The notes: generated by a model not told the origin, from the sequence alone. Counted from the stretch's first letter, positions 1-13,530 are shown. The stretch: DNA of 64,000 nt from Siphlonurus alternatus (GCA_949825025.1 OX463788.1:28972340-29036339); one strand, 5' to 3'. Numbers and translations: made by a program.

Positions 1-587
1 TAATAATTACATATTTTATTTAAGAAAAATGGAACTGACAAATTCAAATGTAGGTAGGTGGAACGTATATTAACAAACACTAAATTGTAATCTTTGTAAA
101 CTGCACCAACAAAGTTTCATTGCGATTGCAAGATAATTGATATTTTTTAGTATGCATTATGTTATGTTATGCAAATTATAATAGTTGCTAAGAAATATTA
201 ATTTCTAAATTTAGCACTGAGAATTCTTTTAAAACAAATTTACTACGGTAGGAAAGTTCAGCCAAGGATGAATTTCAGAGATGTATATTATATACTCTAT
301 CGTAAACTGTACATTTGTTATTTTACTAGGAAGTTACGGCAACATCACCCATCAATTTGTTCTAAACAATTTTATGGTATTAAGTTTATTTTATAGAAAT
401 ATCTTGTAATAAAAGTAAAACAACAATATTATTTTTAATAACAAGTTATATTCACGAATGTTTATATATTTTATTATGGATAGTTGGATGTTTTTAACCT
501 TTCGCGTGTTTTAAAGTAAAAGATCAAAAAAGCAGATCTTCAAAGTCGTGACTTATCTATTGCTACAATTTAGAGGATACCATTTGG

Positions 588-758
588 GCTGCAGCAGGCC
601 GGCCGGCCAGCAGGGCGAGCGAGCGAGAAGTAACTTCGCCCCGCCGCCCTCCACCGTTGCAGGTTAGCTGACGCGGGGCAGCACCAAGCGTGGAGCAGAC
701 GTGTGGAGCTCGCGTGGACCAGCCGCGGTTCTCACGTTCGGCTGACTGAGGTCCTCAA
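588..758. other. GC-rich island 1
   Basis: An abrupt GC/CpG-rich block in AT-rich DNA (GGCCGGCCGGCCAGCAGG, then GAGCGAGCGAG). No open frame of note. Confidence 0.6.
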
Positions 759-1122
759 CATTAAGCCAATATAATAAAGAAATAAAAAAAACTCAAAAGT
801 TGCAAATTCCTGTGTAACGTGTTTATAGTAATTTCATAATTACTTCTACACTAGGCTTCAACGGGATAAAGATGACCAATTAATTTGAAATTTAAGAACT
901 TAAAAACACGTAATCGAAATATTTTAGAGGAGTTGGAGATGAGGATATATGTATAATATACACATAGTAAATATATTTCCTTTTAGATTTTCTACATTTC
1001 CATGGTGAATATAAATATAATATAATTAATATTTAATAAATATATAATATAACTATATTATACACAATACTATTTTTTTTAAACGCATACGATTTGTTGG
1101 TAATCATCTTAATTATAATTAA

Positions 1123-1442
1123 TGGAGTATCGACCTCAAATTTTTTTTATTGCAGAAATGGATAGAGGGTGCAAAGTTATGCTACCCTGATTTTTTTCAG
1201 ATTTTTTTTTTAGACCGGGAACTATTTTTAAAAAATTATTGAAAGTCCTTTTCGTGACGTCACGAGACGCCGCTCCTTAAGAAAAAGATAGGATTTGCCG
1301 CCTCGTGATGTCCAAAAAGGACTTTCAGTAATTTTTAAAAAATTGTTCGCGATCTCAAAAAAAAATCCGAAAAAAATCAAGGTAGCATAACTTTGCACCC
1401 TCTATCCATTTATGCATTAAAAAAATTGAGGTTGATACTCCA
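1123..1442. mobile_element. Fold-back MITE, family A (TGGAGTAT ends), copy 1
   Basis: Near-palindromic element with arms of ~130 bp. The left arm (TGGAGTATCGACCTCAA..., then a GGATAGAGGGTGCAAAG word) is matched in reverse by the right arm ending GAGGTTGATACTCCA. TAA flanks both ends (1120-1122 and 1443-1445), consistent with a 3-bp target duplication. The interior has a perfect TGACGTCA at 1255-1262. There is no coding capacity, so it is a non-autonomous element. Further copies lie at 26584-26898 and 55224-55440. Confidence 0.8.
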
Positions 1443-1449
1443 TAATCAT

Positions 1450-3230
1450 TACATTCATTCACATGACATAATTCTTCAGTTATCAACGGCTACTAGACTA
1501 TACCAAGTTGACAAGTTGACGTAAGATATTTAGACGCTATACCGCGAAGAATGTATACTTGCATTGTTTTAGTTACATATGCTGCAGAGAAAGGTGTTAC
1601 TGCACTTACTTTTCTCTGGCTATAATCTTATTTTCGATCCTCGTGTATATATTATGTAGAGACATATTATATAAATAATATATATTAATTGAGGAACCAA
1701 TATACTGTAAGGATTGTGCAACTTCTCCTCCCAGAGTATTTATTTATTTATTTAAATTTGATACATTTAAGTTCCGAGGAAAATTAGTTTAAAATGTTTA
1801 ATGCTGAATTATCTAATTAAAAATAATATATTCGTTTTATGTTTTTTATACCAATGCTTATGAAATTTATATACTGTATACTAATTAAGTTTCTTTCAAC
1901 TTTTTACAATATGATATGATTAACAGTTATATAAGAACACCGTTGTTTATCGTATATTTGTTATATTATTTCATAACCACAAGTTCCCAAATAAACATTT
2001 TGAAAGAATTAAGATCAATCAAATTAAAAAATAATAACAAATAGACGCTGAAGAGTCAGAAAGCTGCAGCAAATCAACACAACAAGTTAGATTTGAAAAT
2101 CATTAATTTCCATAATGCATTTTAAAATAGACATTAGTGTTCAAACCTTCTCTATGTTGTTAACATAAATTAAGCTGATAGAATTTTTAAAAGAATTAAC
2201 AAAATGTTATAGATGAGATAACTATATTAATTGGCTATATATTATATATAATATTATATAATGAACCAAAAATTTCGTCACTAAATATATTGTGAATAAT
2301 GATTATTAACATTATTTTATTAAATATCTTTCAAACCATAACATTTTTTACGTATATTAAATTTTGCGTAATATTTTTATTTATTTTTTATTATTATTAT
2401 TATTTTTTTTTTTTTTATTTTAGAAATTGCAGAAAACTGTTCGCAAGTTTGTTCCTTGCTTGAATGAATATTTAATAATACTAATTAATATAAAACTCAT
2501 TGTTTGAAAAAGAAAGACAATATGCTATTCATTTAAAAAGTTTGCCTGTTTGATATATGGATAATATTCAATAGTTCAATGCTGTGTATAAAATAATGTC
2601 TTCTATTATCATGTTTTTACTTGGGGTGTGTTGTTCATTCTGTCATACAAGTTTATGGAGCCTTTCATATACAGCCATTTAAGTTCCTTAATAAACAAAA
2701 TATAGGTACATACAGCAATAGTCATATTGCTATGTTATACTGTAAAGAGAATAAATTTATAATGCAGTGTATTATATACTTTTGTGATTATTAATATTAG
2801 TTGATAGTTGTAATTATATTATATAAACATGTCAGTGCGATGTCGTATCCAGGATATTTCCATAATGCAGGGACTAAAAGACTGCGGATTGAGGGTAAAA
2901 TACTCGCTCCATGCATTACTTATAATATTTATCCTTGTATAATGTATATGCATGTTGCTAGACTTCTCAAGGGGTGTGTAACGTCCCTGCATTCGTACAA
3001 GACTTTAAAATATTTTAGTACGAAACAAATAGCCCATTTTGATGAGAGTCATTTAAATTTCCATAAGTATATATATATATTATATAATATCATATTGTCA
3101 TGGTCCATATTGAATTGGTAACTAAATTTTAATTTGCCACTTGATTATTGTTATTTTGACCAATTGAATATTTATTAAACAAAGAATTTCCAATAGAAAT
3201 TTCTTTTGTCGGTAGACTTCGGTGCGAAAA
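1450..3230. other. AT-rich stretch without recognised features
   Basis: AT-rich DNA with short A/T homopolymers. The 106-codon plus frame at 2801-3121 has low-complexity composition and no recognisable domain; I do not call it. Confidence 0.5.
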
Positions 3231-3237
3231 AATTAAG

Positions 3238-3530
3238 ATCTGTGGTGTTGAGGAGCGTGCAGAACTGGCGCACGGCTGTAAAGTCTCTGACTGTATGCAT
3301 GCCCTCGTAGCAGTGAGCACCGACGTGCATGCAGATCGACTGGGCGGGTGTAGAGAGAGATTCGGTTCGCGTGGTGTTCATTCACTCACTATAGTTGGCC
3401 AGGCAGCCGGCCAGCATGCAGGCCCGATCTTTTCCGTTCCGAACATCGAGCAATAACACCGGCACCACAGCGTTGCGTGCCCACGTCAACCCAGCATAAC
3501 TCGAACCTAACTAACCATACGTCGTGAATA
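3238..3530. other. GC-rich island 2
   Basis: CpG-containing block with GTGCATGCAGATCGACTGG and GGCAGCCGGCCAGCATGC. Short frames on both strands have no family resemblance. Confidence 0.55.
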
Positions 3531-3770
3531 CGTAATATAAATAAAATATTTTCACTATACACACGTATACCGCGTGTAAGACACGCTTATTTTAAAAGAT
3601 TAAGAAATAATATATCAAATACACAATAATTAAGTTTTCATTTCTGCACATGATATGAAAGAGGATGATGATGTTAACTTAATAAAAGACACTTTCAAAT
3701 TTTGAATCTGAAAATATGGCTCCTATCACAAGTATATTTTATACTTGAAATTATATTACAATGATGTGTC

Positions 3771-3778
3771 AGAGAGAT

Positions 3779-3846
<68 letters not shown>
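3771..3846. repeat. (GA)n microsatellite
   Basis: About 35 GA units with two GATA interruptions at the left end. Confidence 0.95.
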
Positions 3847-3849
<3 letters not shown>

Positions 3850-4971
3850 ATTATAGTAAAATTCATACTGTTAAGTTCTTGAAGAGGAAATATATCAGAA
3901 AGCTTTGAAACGACGACCTGTACTAAAAATTAAATGTCTTCTGTGGTCTTCAGCCCTCAATTCCGAATTATTTTAATTTGATCATATATAATAATAAATT
4001 ATAATTTATAATAATTTTGTATGTGCATAACAGTAAATTCAGTGCGATTGTCTCTTTTTTAAAAAAAAAAGTAATTTTATTGATTTTCAGGTAATAATGA
4101 AAAATGTGAGAGACTCAAAATAAACCCAATAAATAATATGGAACAATTTAACTTACACCTGCAAGAATAGTAAAAGAATATTCATTTGTATAATAATAAT
4201 TTCCGTTCAATTTCGTAGAATTTAGCTTTATTGTCACGTTCTGTGAAGTTTTGAACGCCATGACAAAGGTGCCGAAGATATTAAATTTCGAGAGTGCACC
4301 AAAACCTTCCCTGAAGTCTTTAATGTGCAATTTGCACAACTGTGCAACATACCAAACTGAACGCCCTCCACACTCGGTCTAAAAATCTAACCACATTGCA
4401 GCTTATAGTTGCATGGAAAGTGTGGGCTCAGACTTAAACATATTGAATTTATACGAAACGCGATTTAGAATTATTAAAGCTCATAAAATATAAATCTTAC
4501 ACGACTTATTCTACATGAAGCTCCTTTGAAGAAACTTGCAGTATTTCCGACTCTTCTGATAATAATTAATGTAATATCTGCAAGTTCCACAGCAAGGGAC
4601 ATACAATTTCATCTTAATTTCAAGTATATTGCAATTAAATGACTATGTAGCAACTATAACCACTATAATATCACTACACATATATTATAGGCATTTACTG
4701 TACAATGTATATATATATACATTATTTGCAATGCAAATTTCTGTGTAAGAGAATATTCACACAGTGCCATGGAGATGTGTTAATTTAAACATTGACTTTA
4801 AACTTTGGATGTATTACATGTATTACTATTATAGACGAAATGTGCTCTCTTGTATAGCTCCCTTTCTTAAAATAATAAAAAATTTACAATACATGTATCT
4901 TTGGGTTAAGCTGCAGCTCTGTAAAAAAGGTAGGAGTCGCGTTCATGCTAGCTGTCCTTAAGTGTACTTAT

Positions 4972-5106
<135 letters not shown>

Positions 5107-5145
5107 TTTTTTTTTTTATTTTTTTTTTATTATTTTTTTTTTTAA

Positions 5146-5693
5146 TGGGGAATTCTCCTACATTTATTTTAATTTTTTTTCAGATGCTCTATGCCTTGAA
5201 ATTAAATGTCCCAAAACAAAAAAGTTTCAATCTTCAAAATTGGAGACAAGGGAATTTTTTAAAAATCTTCCTTCTTTTGAATTTAGCGCCAAAACGTGAC
5301 GTAGGAACTGCCTAGCAGGTGAAATTTTCCTGCAATAAATTTATATTTTCGATTATCACTCTTAAAATAAACTGATATTATAGAGACAAAACTATTGATA
5401 CTAGGGTAGAAAAACCCGCTGATTTCGATCGTGTTACTAAAATTTATAGCCAATCACTCCTTGACGCTCAAATTATGATATCAGGCAGTTGTTGTGTGTT
5501 AACTAGGGAGTTTCTACGTCATAATTTTCAGGTTTGCGCGCGGGTTGCATACTTTGCCTCTATTCTAATAATCCCTTCAGAGTCCCCAAATTTGAGTTTA
5601 AAAAGTTGAAACTTAAGTCAAACTTATTGTTAATATGTACCCTATCATAATATAGTAGTTAAATTAAAATTTGAGTTGTAAGAGAATTCCCCA
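5146..5693. mobile_element. TTAA-flanked DNA transposon remnant T1
   Basis: Terminal inverted repeats TGGGGAATTCTC / GAGAATTCCCCA are flanked on both sides by TTAA (5142-5145 and 5694-5697). The ~550-bp interior has paired TGACGTAG and CTACGTCA words (about 5298 and 5512) but no transposase frame. TTAA target duplications are typical of the piggyBac and Kolobok superfamilies; which one applies cannot be decided here. The left end abuts a long (TTTA)n array. Confidence 0.7.
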
Positions 5694-5736
5694 TTAAACC
5701 CTATTGATGGGTACTTCTATTTACTAATTACATACT

Positions 5737-5940
5737 ACTTGAAACCCCGAACCTTCCGAAACCCTAACTTGAGCGTTTCGCGGGCTCTTCTGGAACGGGG
5801 GCGGCCACGGCCTTGCAAATCCATCCCGGCATTTGCCTGCGGCTGAGGGAAACGTGGAAACCTCAGCCAGGATGGACGCTACAGCTTTTGTCAATGAACC
5901 GGAAGTGCAATGGTCCAAAGCCAGGGGAACCACATTATAC
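5737..5940 (-). mobile_element. 5'-truncated copy of the same SINE, lacking the 5S head
   Basis: On the minus strand it reads GTTCCCCTGGCTTTGGACC, then AGCTGTAGCGTCC, then CCCGCGAAACGCTCAAG and a GGTTCGGGGTTTCAAG tail, matching the body and tail of the 58.1-58.7-kb SINE. It is more GC- and CpG-rich than those copies, so it may be closer to the active form. It ends just outside the T1 transposon. Confidence 0.7.
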
Positions 5941-6237
5941 TTTAATTTACCTATATGCGTATTACATAATAATATAATAGGGATGATTGTAAGTCAACCC
6001 AAAAACATAGTACATTTTATGACATAAAAAAGAAATATGAAAAATAAATTATAAGCCCTTATCTTGAATTATCTTCGCTTCATGGAACAATTTTTTATAC
6101 AAAGGATGATGATTGATATATGATACTCTCGTAATGGAGATCAATGCCTAGTGGAGATAATTACTACAATATTGGCTTATATACATTACATTCAGCTTTT
6201 TGATTTGTTTTTCTTTTTATTTCATTCCGCTTTCCTC

Positions 6238-6660
6238 TATACTAACAAATGCGAGTTAGCGGGTGGCTGCTCTCAAAGTCCGTATTGCCACCGCCACTGC
6301 ACTGTGGTGGTTTATTGGTTCAGTGCGTAGGAGGGGGGGGGGGGAGGGGGGACAGGTGTGACTGCGTGCAGGGATGAGCCGGAGGAGGATGGACTGGTTC
6401 GGACACAGTCAATTGCACGGAGTGGCATGCATGCAAGGAGGATGGTGCGGGGCGGCAGGCCTTAACTAGGGCCAGTAGACAGAGGTGACGCGTGGATGCT
6501 TTCAGCTGGCAACCAGTAACGCGGCCTGCATGTAGGGTGGCTGCCGGGTGATTGGTTTTGGTCTATGCTTCACGCAATGTAACGCTAAACTAAGCTTGTA
6601 AATACACAGCAACAAATGGCAGTAGCAGCAGCTAGTAGTAGAATCATCATAGCCACTGGG
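6238..6660. other. GC-rich island 3
   Basis: The largest island (about 420 bp). It contains the poly(G) tract, GGCATGCATGCAAGGAGG and a CAGTAGCAGCAGCTAG run. No coding signature. Confidence 0.6.
6331..6351 (+). repeat. Poly(G) tract
   Basis: Twelve Gs, A, then six Gs, inside a GC-rich island; compatible with a G-quadruplex. Confidence 0.8.
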
Positions 6661-7184
6661 CATATCGAGACACGTGCCTTTTCAAAATCTTAAATCCGTG
6701 ACATATATAATTAACATTCATGATGAGATTTGTGATGCCTTGCTTTAAAATAGTTTAAATTACTTTATTTTCATTTGTTTCCTATACTTTGGATGTAAAT
6801 AGTCTTTCCAGTCTTTTATAAAATATTTAGACAATAGAAAATCTAGAATAAAAAGAAAACAAAAACAGAAAAATAATTAATATCTGTAAAACAAAAAATG
6901 CTGTAAAAATATTCCCTCACGACATTTGGAGATATGAACGCATGAGAAAGAAAAGTTGATAAATGCTTTGAAATGTTGCATAACTTGAGTATTTTTACTG
7001 TTTTTTACAACAATTATGTTTTATTATCAATGATGATCTGATGATTATTTTCATTAAATATGCTTCAATTTTCCAATTTAATATGCATAGTATAAAGAAT
7101 TCTATCATTTGGTTCTCAAATTGAGCATGAAACTGGTCTAGCATAGAAATTGTTGCTTCTTTTTCTTCAACAACAACAATTGAA

Positions 7185-7500
7185 ACTGTGCTTGGGCGTG
7201 GCGGCAACAAAGTCTCGGAGCCAACAATGGTGTGTCTGTGAGCGACGGATGGCCGGACGGACGGATGGACTGACTGACGAGGCAGGCTGCAACGTCTTGA
7301 GGCCCGCGCATGCCCGACGCGCGCCCCGCACGCCCGACGTACCCGTGCCAAGGAGGCAAGCATAAGACGCTGTGCCGACTTCTGCTGCTGCTGTTACTGC
7401 TTGCTGATGGTTATTAACTTAATATAGCGCTTCCTGTTAGTGCTCGCTGTTGCATAGCACCGGCGGCGGCACCAACTGCACACCACGTCGTATCTTCTGC
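7185..7500. other. GC-rich island 4
   Basis: CpG-rich, with GGACGGACGGATGGAC tandem words and GCGCATGCCCGACGCGCG, ending in GCTGCTGCTG and CGGCGGCGGC runs. Frames of 71-122 codons overlap on both strands but show only compositional bias. Confidence 0.6.
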
Positions 7501-7718
7501 GTAAGAAAGTAAAAGGTCATATTATATATGATGGAGTAATAAATTATTTATTCATGTATATTTATCATTAAATTTTTGTACATCACTGAACACTAAAACA
7601 ATTCTGAAGGGCACGTGTTGTAGGATACAAAGATATAATATATATAATAACAGAAAGTGAAACTTCTCTCACTGTATGATATGAAAATTCAATCGTAGCA
7701 TATAATATAATATATAAT

Positions 7719-8020
7719 CTATTTTTGTTTTACATTCCATTGGATGTATGCTGGGCAATCTTCGCCGATCCTTTATTTTATGCAACACTCTACAATTAGC
7801 ACTGATTTTAATAATATTTAAATTAAGTATATACATGTATATACTTAATATAATGTATAATATTATATTAATAATATTATATAATATTATATATAAGTAT
7901 ATATGTATATACTTAATTTAAATATTATTAAAATCAGTGCTAATTGTAGAGTGTTGCATAAAATAAAGGATCGGTGAAGATTGCCCAGCATACATCAAAT
8001 GGTATGTAAAACAAAAATAG
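7719..8020. mobile_element. Fold-back element with AT-rich loop
   Basis: Arms of ~130 bp (left starts CTATTTTTGTTTTACAT; right ends ATGTAAAACAAAAATAG) enclose an AT-only loop of repeated TATATAC and TAATATTA words. The arms share GCTGGGCAATCTTC and GCAACACTCTACAATTAGC and differ at only a few positions. No coding capacity and no recognised superfamily. Confidence 0.75.
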
Positions 8021-8306
8021 TTTATAATGTCTACTTCGCCTGCTAAGTTTTATTATTATAATATATAATATTAAATTAGAATTTGTAAGTACGATATATT
8101 TTCCTATATTGTATTATTATACTAAGTTATTACATGTAGAGAAAATGATATATTTATATATTTTTAAAACAAGTTGTTTTACTGTTTTAGATTCAGAATA
8201 TTTATTGTCAATTAACATAACTCATTAAAAAATTGCATGCATGGTAAATTTGCTATAGCAAGAGAAATGACGCTTTGATGGCCGTATAAGTAGCATGAAA
8301 TAAATA

Positions 8307-8682
8307 GACAATAATGGTTGCATTTTTTTATTTCATAATTAGAAAATATACCTAAAATTATGCTTTTCTGAATTTTTTCAGATTTTTTGGAGTGCAGGAA
8401 CTAATTTTAAAAAAAAATATTTAAAATCTCTGAATTAGGGTGGTACACCTGATGGGACAACCGTGACGTCATTTGTCGTGCTGTGATTGGCTGTTGATGA
8501 CATCACGGTTGCTGTGATTGGCTATTGATGACGTCACGGTTGTCTCATCAGATGTACCACCCTAATTCAGATATTTTAAAAAATTAGTTCCCGCACTCAA
8601 AAAAATCTGAAAAAATTTCAGAAAAGCATAATTTTATGTATATTTTCTAATTATGAAATAAAAAAATGCAACCATTATTGTC
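8307..8682. mobile_element. TA-flanked fold-back MITE with CRE plus CCAAT core
   Basis: Hairpin of ~376 bp with ends GACAATAATGGTTGCA and its complement, flanked by TA (8305-8306, 8683-8684), as for Tc1/mariner-type insertions. The core has two direct units of about 31 bp, each with a GTGATTGGCT CCAAT box followed by a CRE-like site (TGACATCA, then TGACGTCA). A perfect TGACGTCA also starts at 8464. Confidence 0.8.
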
Positions 8683-8931
8683 TATTCTGGTATGATCCGA
8701 TTGATCTGAGATTCATACCTTAAAAAATAATGAACGCTGACAATTAGTTGTTTTGTTTCTAATTTTTGAAAATATATAATTATATACGTGTAAAATTGAA
8801 GTAAAACAAATAAAAAAATATTTTTGTGTGTAAAACTGAAAAAAAAAATTTTTTTTTTAGCTTTTTGTTAATCAATGTACAAATCATTCATCAGAAAAAT
8901 ATCCCAATATCAGATCTATAATCGATGTAAG

Positions 8932-9085
8932 GGGTGTGATTCACGAAGCAGTTAACCAGGTTTCTAACCACGTTTACCTTAACCATGTTTAAATATACCT
9001 GTTTTACGTGTTAAACAACCCTAGTTAAACGTGGTTAAGCTAAACGTGGTTAGAAACCTGGCTAACTGCTTCGTGAATCGCACCC
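8932..9085. mobile_element. Short hairpin MITE, family D copy 1
   Basis: A 154-bp hairpin with ends GGGTGTGATTCACGAAGCAG and its complement. The arms contain GGTTTCTAACCACGTTTA. AAG flanks both sides and could be a 3-bp target duplication. A second copy is at 54921-55078. Confidence 0.8.
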
Positions 9086-10372
9086 AAGTTGTCTAACAAT
9101 TTATTTCTAATAATTTATTTATTCCCATTTGCAAGCAATATTTCCTAATACATGGAAACAAAAGAAGCATTTGAAACTTGAAACATATTCGCCACCTATG
9201 TTAAGGGTCTTAACAAAAATGTAACCAATTAAATGTAATTTTGAGAGTACAAAACATGCACACACACGTACATTAAAAGGTTTTTATTGCTGTAATATTA
9301 CTGCATTTATATTGTATTATATTATTATATACCTCATTTTCATGGTCAAATAAGAGCACTGACCGCTGCTTTCTCCTCCAAATGACCTGACCTGTAGTTT
9401 TCCATAAAGTTACAGAAAAAAATATGCTCTTCTTTTTTATTTATTTCAAATATTTTTTTAACGATTTCTCGTTTATTAAGAAATTATTATTTTTATAGCT
9501 ATAGGATCATCAAAGTTACTGGAGACGAGAAAAAAAAGTATTTTTGAGCAGGTTAAATTCAAACCCGGAACTAAAATCATTTTAATCACTCGTAGAGGAG
9601 TCGGTAAATTAGGAGCTCACACTGCTTTATGATATTATGGCAGCAAAGTATTTCTTGAGCTCTCAAGTAATTATAACAACCTTGGAAACTTTGAAATATT
9701 TTTAACTTGAAAAAATGCAATAAAATACTAAAACATTTTGAATTCACTTCTTTAATCATAAAGAATAAAATAAATTTCATTTATTTAACTTTGAGCTTTT
9801 TAGACTAAATAATAATATCAATTAAATATTAATGAGAATTTTCGTACGTTAACTCATAACAAGTAAATAGGCCTGCATTCCAATTGAATATATTATATAA
9901 TTATATATTAAATAATTAATTATATATGCATTGACCGAAGGCCGATTTATTGTTAGGTGTAAAATATTAATATATTATATTTTATGATGTGCTTTTATAT
10001 AATAACAATTACAATATTAATCATTAATAATGTGCATATAATTATATAAATTTGCTAAAGAATATCTAAATTTCTACCTATTTATAGTAAGTAATATTAT
10101 AACGCTTTGACATAGTAGGACGAAAGGTATCGAAACATTTAATTACAGGTAGTATATTTTTCTATTTTATATGTTATATAACAGAGTATATTTTCAAATT
10201 CTATTCGTGCTCCTACATTTTTTTTTTTTTAATTTATATATTATTTATTTAGCTCTTAATATTATGTCATCACTTGCCTAAAAATAATTCTTAAAGACAT
10301 TATATAAATTCCAAAACACATAGTACATTGACCTGCATGCATTAACTGATTTGTTATATAAATAAAATATAA

Positions 10373-10494
<122 letters not shown>

Positions 10495-10614
10495 AAGCAT
10501 TATAATCTAATATATCCCCACCTTTTCATTAATATTATATATACGTACTACAAAGTAATTTGCAGTTGCATGATGTACCTGATGTGGCCCTATATGTATA
10601 ATATAAATCTACAG

Positions 10615-10870
10615 GTGAACGTCCGGTGAGCAGATGATAGGTATGATAGCTCCCTGTGTCATACTGCCACGGTCGCTAGGGTGGGGGTGAAGTGGTGACG
10701 TAGCACCGCCGCGCTGTGGTGCGCTCGGGTGCACCAGCAGGTGTAGCGGCGGGTGCTAGCCAGGGAGATGCAGTGACCCTTGGAACAAAGGTTCGGGGTC
10801 GTTGCTTCCATAGCAACAGTACATACAAGCAGATATCATTGTTGTCATCCGCTCATCATCGTGTTGTTGC
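10615..10870. other. GC-rich island 5
   Basis: CpG-rich block with GTAGCACCGCCGCGCTG. It also has GTTGCTTCCATAGCAAC (10801-10817), which resembles the X-box words at 30.15 and 30.25 kb. Confidence 0.55.
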
Positions 10871-11139
10871 TTCTAAACCAAATATAATACATATATAGTA
10901 CACCTACCATGTATGTACATACAATATATCCATTATAAATAAAAAAAAAAGAAATAAAAATTATATGTGTTTATATATACAATAAAATCTTAGTTTTGTT
11001 ATTATATAATGACTGTATGTTTACTAACATTAAACGTAATTCGTTCAACATCAAACCTATACGTATTAAATATAATGCAGTAATCATGCATGCATGACAG
11101 TAAAGTACAAAATTTAATTACGTCACTGTATACTATATA

Positions 11140-11154
11140 TATAATTATATATAT

Positions 11155-11232
<78 letters not shown>
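11140..11232. repeat. (AT)n microsatellite
   Basis: Almost pure AT dinucleotides, longest from 11159 to 11227; able to extrude a cruciform. Confidence 0.9.
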
Positions 11233-11233
<1 letters not shown>

Positions 11234-11578
11234 GATGTATAATTATATTTTTAATTGTGTTTTAACAAATGAGAATAACCCACATTGTATGTTTTTAGTG
11301 TTCCTCATAACAATTAATAGTTTTGGCATAGTATGGGATGGAAAATGGGGAGAAATGAATTTGCAAAATGTCGCAGTCTTATTTAATATACATTGTAAAT
11401 CTAAAACAGTAAAACAGTCTTATACAGAAGTTGACATCATTATATTTTCATTGCATGGATTCGTGGTTTTGTGTTTCCTGTCGAAACATAATGCTGTACA
11501 TAAAATTCATTTAGTTTAAATTAATTTCAAGTACATTACCTACTACATTTCAATGTTTTTATTTTGCTATATCATTAA

Positions 11579-11925
11579 AGGCATACAGGCCTCAAATTAA
11601 AAATTAGGCAGTCACAGAGAGTTGCTTGAGTTGACAATCAACATTTGGATTATTTTTTCCGCGCGCGATACAGCTGCATGAGCGGGGGCTGCAAAGTATG
11701 GATGCAGGTCCTTGATGACGTCAAAATGACGTCACAACGCACAATCATACATATGCCGCCATGTTTTTTGACGTCATTTTGACGTCATCAAGGACCTGCA
11801 TCTTTACTTTGCAGCCCCCGCTCATGCAGCTGCATCGCGCGAGGAAAAAAATTATCCAAATGTTGATTGTCAACTCAAGCAACTCTCTGTGACTGCCTAA
11901 TTTTTAATTTGAGGCCTGTATGCCT
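11579..11925. mobile_element. TTAA-flanked fold-back MITE T2 with four CRE palindromes
   Basis: A near-perfect hairpin of ~347 bp. The ends are AGGCATACAGGCCTCAA and its complement, with TTAA on both sides (11575-11578, 11926-11929). The arms, ~150 bp each, include CAGTCACAGAGAGTTGCTTG. Around the loop, TGACGTCA occurs four times (11716, 11727, 11769, 11780) as two direct pairs in opposed arms. The loop itself holds a GCCGCCATG word. Non-coding; a candidate carrier of ATF/CREB-type binding sites. Confidence 0.85.
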
Positions 11926-12479
11926 TTAATTAATCATATATATTTAAAACACCTCTTCCAATTTATACGAAATTAAATTTTATAAAAAACAGATGAATTA
12001 TTTTCGCTGTTGCATGTGATAGATTATTACATCGTATTTCACAAGCACAAACAAGCAAGTATAATTATCAAGCATGCAAACTAACTTCATAATTATGATG
12101 AACCTGTGTTGATGTTGATTTGCAATTCTCCGTTATAATACTAATTACACTTGAGTGCATTGAATACATCAGATTATACCATCCTTAACAATGCTAAGCT
12201 ACAAAAAAAAAAAAGACGCTAAATACAGCATTTTAAACAAACATATTTCTTTATTAATAAATGCATGCAAAAATCATCATTAATTTCTGTCCAGTCATGC
12301 AAGTGAATTATTAAAACTAAAACATAATTAGGTGTTAGCTGCTCACTGCGACAAGACAAAAATAAAGGATATTTTGCACTAGGGAAAAAAATACAAACAC
12401 TAATGTAATGATTTTTTTAATTGATTGTACCATTCATGAGTGATGGTGCAACACCTAAATCCGTATTCTTCTTCTGAAT

Positions 12480-12715
12480 ACTCCTGAACAGTACCTGGTG
12501 ATGGAGAAGGAGTTTTGACTGGAGGAAGTGTCGGCGATTCACCCCGCGTTCTTCCTCCGGCAAGACGCCCCCGCACCACTCTGGCTGACTTCCATCTCCT
12601 CAACCCCGTCCGGACAGGCACCAGGTAACAGGCAGTAAAGCGCACACAAGCGTGGTGCGGCGGCCTCAACCTCGCTACGGCTGCTTCCGCACCGCACTCG
12701 TCAGGAAGGAAGAAG
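12480..12715. other. GC-rich island 6
   Basis: CpG-rich, with CGGCAAGACGCCCCCGCACC. The 89-codon minus frame across it has no recognisable domain. Confidence 0.55.
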
Positions 12716-13329
12716 CCACAATTAAAACTTTTATTGTTGTTGTTTTTTAATTTTTATTGCAAATCCGGAAAAAAATACAAACAAAATTATATTCTTTCAA
12801 ACACTTGCATTATTTTAAGTACTACTTATATTGATCATTCCTTTAATATGTTACTGTTAATACCAAGATACGAGCGTGAGATTAAATTTATTTTCAAATG
12901 AACTGAAAAAAACTAGAACTTTTAGAAAATTAATATATTTTTTTTCTTTAAGCATGGATTTGTATAATAATTCTTTGATTTATTATATAATTACAACTTA
13001 AAAGTTTTTTAATCTCAATTAACTATTAAATTTTTGTTGTTTTTATTATTATTTTTCTATCTGTCTCATGATTGATAGACAATAGACAATAACACTGGCA
13101 AAAACATGAACCACACCACCATATTTGCTATCACTGAGTAGAATGGTATGCAATAATGATGAGCAATGGTATTATTTATATATAGATAGAATAGAGCTGA
13201 TGGTTCATAATTTAATACAAGACAGATTCTAGATTCGTTTGACAAAGCAATGGTCAGCACAAATAAATTGACCTCCAAGATATAAAAAAAAAGTGGAATA
13301 TGCGTGGTCAGCAGAAAACCTATATATAA

Positions 13330-13530
13330 TACAGCGAGCAGTGAGTGTAAATGCTGCAGGTGCAGGCAGGTCCGTCCAACCATTGTTCCCGCGTGATTGT
13401 TGCACCCCTGTACCATTGTTATGTAGCTCCTCCTGATCGCTCATGAGAAGCTGATCGAGGTGGTCCTCCTCCAGCTTAGCCCGAACACCGACGCCGTGTC
13501 TGCTGGAGTGCTAGCTAACTGATCATCTCT
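13330..13530. other. GC-rich island 7
   Basis: Contains GCTGCAGGTGCAGGCAGG and CCCGAACACCGACGCCG. No gene recognised. Confidence 0.5.

Noticed and set aside
13066..13416. 116-codon minus frame with hydrophobic segments
   Set aside because: Hydrophobicity follows from T-rich codons. It spans a GC-island edge without change of frame logic, and no family was recognised.
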